A program made the translations under genes and the position numbers. 64,000 nt of DNA from assembly GCF_018613695.1 (NCBI RefSeq), contig NZ_JAGGPR010000005.1:369571-433570 (forward strand), given 5' to 3'. Source of the DNA: Arthrobacter sp. ISL-95 (lineage in GTDB: Bacteria; Actinomycetota; Actinomycetes; Actinomycetales; Micrococcaceae). A model generated the notes under the pieces. The model saw only the letters and a program-made list of their open reading frames with translations, ran no database searches and was not told where the DNA came from. Shown one piece after another: positions 61,188 to 64,000 of this stretch (its first letter is position 1; every line of letters starts with the position of its first letter).

Positions 61188-61619
61188 TTGGCTCCCAAGA
61201 AGAAGGTCACCGGCCTCATCAAGCTGCAGATCCAGGCAGGTGCCGCTAACCCGGCTCCGCCGATCGGTCCTGCGCTTGGCCAGCACGGTGTCAACATCAT
61301 GGAATTCTGCAAGGCGTACAACGCTGCAACGGAATCCCAGCGCGGAAACGTTATCCCGGTTGAAATCACGGTCTACGAAGACCGTTCCTTCACCTTCATC
61401 ACCAAGACCCCGCCGGCTGCAGAGCTCATCAAGAAGGCTGCAGGCGTCGCCAAGGGTTCGGCTACCCCGCACACCGTCAAGGTTGCCAAGCTGACCCAGG
61501 CGCAGGTTGAGGAAATTGCTTCCACCAAGATGGAAGACCTCAACGCCAACGACATCAAGGCAGCTGCCCTGATCATCGCCGGCACCGCCCGTTCCATGGG
61601 CATCACCGTAGAAGGCTAG
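61188..61619 (+). CDS. rplK: 50S ribosomal protein L11
   Basis: A 143-residue protein: [60 protein letters not shown], ending GIT-VEG. L11 forms the GTPase-associated stalk base. TTG start at 61188 preceded by AGAAGGA, read in the classic nusG-rplK-rplA order. The 130-base gap after nusG has no clear gene. Confidence 0.96.
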
Positions 61620-61765
61620 TAACCTTCGAAGGCCCTGTGGCCTTCACCCGCCGGGCAACCGGCATCTGAAACATTGAAATGTCGCAGGATCCTTGCCGGA
61701 TCCTCGGCTTGTGGCAGGGCCCAGCGCGGTCCGCAGACCACAACTGCACAAGGAGAAATAGCAGC

Positions 61766-62473
61766 ATGGCAAAGCGCAGCAAAGCATATGAGGCAGCCGT
61801 AGCCAAGATCGAGGCAGACAAGGTCTACGCCCCGATCGAGGCCATTACCCTCGCGAAGGACACCAATCCTTCCAAGTTCGACGCAACCGTTGAGGTCGCT
61901 TTCCGCCTGGGCGTTGACCCGCGTAAGGCTGACCAGATGGTTCGTGGCACCGTCAACCTGCCTCACGGCACCGGTAAGACTGCCCGCGTCCTCGTTTTCG
62001 CAACCGGCGACAAAGCTGAAGCAGCAATCGCTGCCGGCGCCGACTTCGTTGGTTCCGATGACCTGATCGAAAAGATCGCAGCCGGCTGGACCGACTTCGA
62101 TGCCGCAGTGGCAACCCCTGACCTCATGGGCAAGGTTGGCCGTCTGGGTAAGGTCCTCGGCCCGCGTAACCTGATGCCGAACCCGAAGACCGGTACGGTT
62201 ACCCCGGATGTCACCAAGGCTGTCAACGACATCAAGGGTGGCAAGATCGACTTCCGCGTCGACAAGCACTCCAACCTGCACTTCATCATCGGCAAGGTGT
62301 CTTTTGACATCGACAAGCTTGCTGAGAACTACGCAGCCGCACTGGAAGAGGTGCTTCGTCTGAAGCCGTCCGCTTCCAAGGGCCGCTACATCCAGAAGGC
62401 CACCGTTGCCACCACGTTCGGTCCGGGCATCACCGTTGACCCGAACGTCACCAAGGTCCTCGTCGACGCCTAA
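61766..62473 (+). CDS. rplA: 50S ribosomal protein L1
   Basis: A 235-residue protein: [73 protein letters not shown]1 binds 23S rRNA at the mobile stalk and in other bacteria represses its own operon by binding the leader. ATG 61766 has AAGGAG in front; the longer upstream frame is unlike L1. The 146-base gap to rplK has a possible leader hairpin. Confidence 0.96.
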   Translation: MAKRSKAYEAAVAKIEADKVYAPIEAITLAKDTNPSKFDATVEVAFRLGVDPRKADQMVRGTVNLPHGTGKTARVLVFATGDKAEAAIAAGADFVGSDDLIEKIAAGWTDFDAAVATPDLMGKVGRLGKVLGPRNLMPNPKTGTVTPDVTKAVNDIKGGKIDFRVDKHSNLHFIIGKVSFDIDKLAENYAAALEEVLRLKPSASKGRYIQKATVATTFGPGITVDPNVTKVLVDA

Positions 62474-62496
62474 GCTTCGCGAGCACTTGCTCTGAT

Positions 62497-62532
62497 AAAA
62501 GGACCGTCCGGCTTTGCCGGGCGGTCCTTTTT
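62497..62532 (+). terminator. Rho-independent terminator after rplA
   Basis: AAAAGGACCG-T-CCGGC (62497-62512) and GCCGG-G-CGGTCCTTTT pair with one G-T wobble around TTT, followed by T-run. It ends the ribosomal unit. Confidence 0.88.
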
Positions 62533-62582
62533 CTTGCCTTGTTCCCTGTTCACCGTCAGTGGTGCGCCGTAGGCTGTGGTGC

Positions 62583-63692
62583 GTGTCGTCGTCGAACTCT
62601 CACGCCCTTGCCGGGTTGTCCGTAGAACGGATTCCGGTCCCCACAAGTCCCGACGCGAGCGGGGCGCCGGATTTCCGCGCCTTCCATGATCTGGATGTTG
62701 CCCACCACCTGGATCTCTGGGGCAACCTGGACCGTTGCTCCACTCTGGCTGAAGCTGTCCTCTTCTGGCAGGGCAATGAATACGAAGAACGGCATGCCTT
62801 TTTGGCTTGCTTCAAGGGAACCGTGGTTGGCAGCGGCACTCTGACATTGCCCTTGAGCGAAAACACGACGACGGCGGGTGTGGACGTCTTGGTGGACGCC
62901 GACTACCGTCGACGCGGCATTGGGACGAAGATCCTCGAGATGCTGGAGCAGCAGGCCCGCGATCGGGACCGCGTGTCCTTTGACGCGTTTTGCGCGGAGC
63001 CTCTCCGGCTCCTGACCCCGGGCGGTGAGTTGCTGGAAGCAAAGTCCGGCACGGGCGGCGTCCCTCTGGATTCGGCGTCCACGCGGTTTGCACTCCACCA
63101 CGGGTATTCTCTGGAGCAGGTGGAAACCAACAGCACACTGGCCCTCCCGGTGGGGGCGGCGCTGCTGCAGGACCTCGAAACGCAGGCAGCGCAGCGGGCA
63201 GCCGACTACAGCTTCGTCGGGTGGCAGGACCGCTGCCCTGATGAGCTCGTAGACGTGTTTGCCAAGCTTAAAAGCCTCATGAGCACCGAGGTGCCCATCG
63301 CAGGACTGGGCTGGGAGGGCGAGGAATGGGATGCCAACCGCGTCCGTCTCGAGGAATCAACATGGCTGGCAGGCGGCGTCGCTTCCACCGTTGCCGTTGC
63401 CCGCCACGATGCCACGGGGGAGTTGGCGGCGTACACCACGCTCACCCACCGCGAGGCTACCCCTGGCATGGTCTATCAAGAGGACACCTTGGTGGCTCCA
63501 GGGCATCGAGGGCATGGCCTTGGCATGCTGGTCAAGATTGCCAATCTCCGCCGCATTCAGGAGCTGTGGCCGGCCGCCACATCGGTAATGACATGGAACG
63601 CCAATGAAAACCAGCATATGCTGGCCATAAATATCGCCCTGGGGTTCAAGCCTTCCGGCTTTGACGGCGAATGGCAGAAACGGCTGGAATGA
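62583..63692 (+). CDS. Double GNAT-domain N-acetyltransferase
   Basis: A 369-residue protein with two GNAT domains. The first (about 60-160) has VDVLVDADYRRRGIGTKILE, the second (about 260-369) DTLVAPGHRGHGLGMLVKIA and NENQHMLAINIALGFKPSGF. The layout resembles mycothiol-synthase-type double GNATs, but the motifs are different from mshD at 42877-43848. Substrate unknown. GTG at 62583 is the best start; further upstream the frame falls in the rplA terminator. The TGA overlaps the start of the next GNAT gene. Confidence 0.82.
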   Translation: MSSSNSHALAGLSVERIPVPTSPDASGAPDFRAFHDLDVAHHLDLWGNLDRCSTLAEAVLFWQGNEYEERHAFLACFKGTVVGSGTLTLPLSENTTTAGVDVLVDADYRRRGIGTKILEMLEQQARDRDRVSFDAFCAEPLRLLTPGGELLEAKSGTGGVPLDSASTRFALHHGYSLEQVETNSTLALPVGAALLQDLETQAAQRAADYSFVGWQDRCPDELVDVFAKLKSLMSTEVPIAGLGWEGEEWDANRVRLEESTWLAGGVASTVAVARHDATGELAAYTTLTHREATPGMVYQEDTLVAPGHRGHGLGMLVKIANLRRIQELWPAATSVMTWNANENQHMLAINIALGFKPSGFDGEWQKRLE

Positions 63693-64000
63693 CTGTAGAC
63701 GAGGCGAAGACCGTTCAAGTCGAGCAGCTGTGGGTTCCTGACACCCTTGACAGCCCCGACGCCGCTGATTTCCTGGACGCCGTGGAAGTAGGACGCCGGG
63801 TTCGCATGGAGACCTGGGGGAGTGACGACCTCGCTTATACGCCCTTGGAAAAGCTGTTGGAGCTTTCTGACCCCTATGAGCGCCAAGTCATTCTGGTGGG
63901 GAAAGTAGACGGCGTCATTGTGGGCACCGTGGATATTGCCTTGCCGCTTGCGGACAACCTTGACCTGGCTGAGTTCACCTTGGACATCCTTCCCGAGTTC
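63689..64000 (+). CDS. GNAT-family acetyltransferase, N-terminal part (cut by window edge)
   Basis: A frame open from ATG 63689 to the window edge (104 codons). It begins MTVDEAKTVQVEQLWVPDTL, with VILVGKVDGVIVGTVDIALP like the strand region of a GNAT N-domain and of the upstream protein (HAFLACFKGTVVGSGTLTLP). It is thus likely a second double-GNAT paralogue, coupled by a 4-base overlap. Confidence 0.7.
   Translation, partial: MTVDEAKTVQVEQLWVPDTLDSPDAADFLDAVEVGRRVRMETWGSDDLAYTPLEKLLELSDPYERQVILVGKVDGVIVGTVDIALPLADNLDLAEFTLDILPEF

Noticed and set aside
1..64000. CRISPR arrays, insertion sequences, prophage or integron
   Set aside because: No spaced identical repeats, transposase, integrase or phage structural gene was found; the repeats at 58027-58105 are contiguous and short.

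Overview
The window comes from a high-GC actinobacterium, most likely a soil member of the Micrococcaceae close to Arthrobacter or Paenarthrobacter. Evidence in the sequence: mycothiol synthase (mshD) beside a GlnR-type regulator, a ppk1-mutT1 pair like that of mycobacteria, the block tRNA-Trp/secE/nusG/rplK/rplA, many GTG and TTG starts, and many genes that overlap by 4 bases. The genus is inferred from gene content; no search was run. I see no insertion sequence, prophage, CRISPR array, plasmid function or rRNA. This is ordinary chromosome with several accessory catabolic and regulatory islands.

Layout. 1-1297: truncated sugar-type binding lipoprotein divergent from a TetR regulator, with a palindromic operator between them. 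1420-6067 (minus): YgiB-like membrane protein, YgiC-type ATP-grasp ligase, APC amine/amino-acid permease and a glutaryl-CoA-dehydrogenase-like enzyme, a probable operon of unknown substrate. 6220-9121: KdpDE-like two-component pair without a potassium pump, then a MOSC protein. 9516-12844: DEAD-box helicase with a long leader, LysM protein, tRNA-Thr, tRNA-Met. 12869-15259: NAD(P)-binding protein and a Na+/H+ antiporter. 15288-21729: ROK regulator divergent from an alpha-glucoside ABC importer and a GH13 glucosidase, with the same 12-base motif before both the importer and the glucosidase. 21772-26641: aldo/keto reductase, then a sulfonate-type ABC/TauD cluster (minus) whose ATPase gene carries a frameshift.

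27020-32627: CitE-like lyase, DUF2797 protein, small membrane protein, hadA/hadB-like dehydratase pair, MFS exporter and murB. 32727-34422: membrane protein and a candidate AlkZ-like DNA glycosylase. 34546-35700: asd. 35810-39476 (minus): a tightly coupled chain of membrane protein, GntR regulator, thyA, folA and small membrane protein. 39546-44791 (minus): mutT1, ppk1, mshD, glnR. 45052-48852: membrane proteins, nitrobindin-like protein, flavin reductase, YgfZ, ankyrin protein. 48978-51108: PadR regulator with a DHA2 drug exporter. 51232-53024 (minus): GNAT, pfkA. 53225-58022: an envelope-stress module of PspC and LiaF-like proteins divergent from a PspC-fused histidine kinase and its LuxR-type regulator. 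58166-59395: aspartate aminotransferase. 59648-62473: tRNA-Trp, secE, nusG, rplK, rplA. 62583-64000: two coupled GNAT genes, the second cut by the window edge.

The best leads for undescribed biology are the YgiBC/permease/dehydrogenase operon, the GntR-thyA-folA chain, the QxQ-motif glycosylase candidate, the PspC-kinase module, and three families of intergenic hairpin or tandem repeats.
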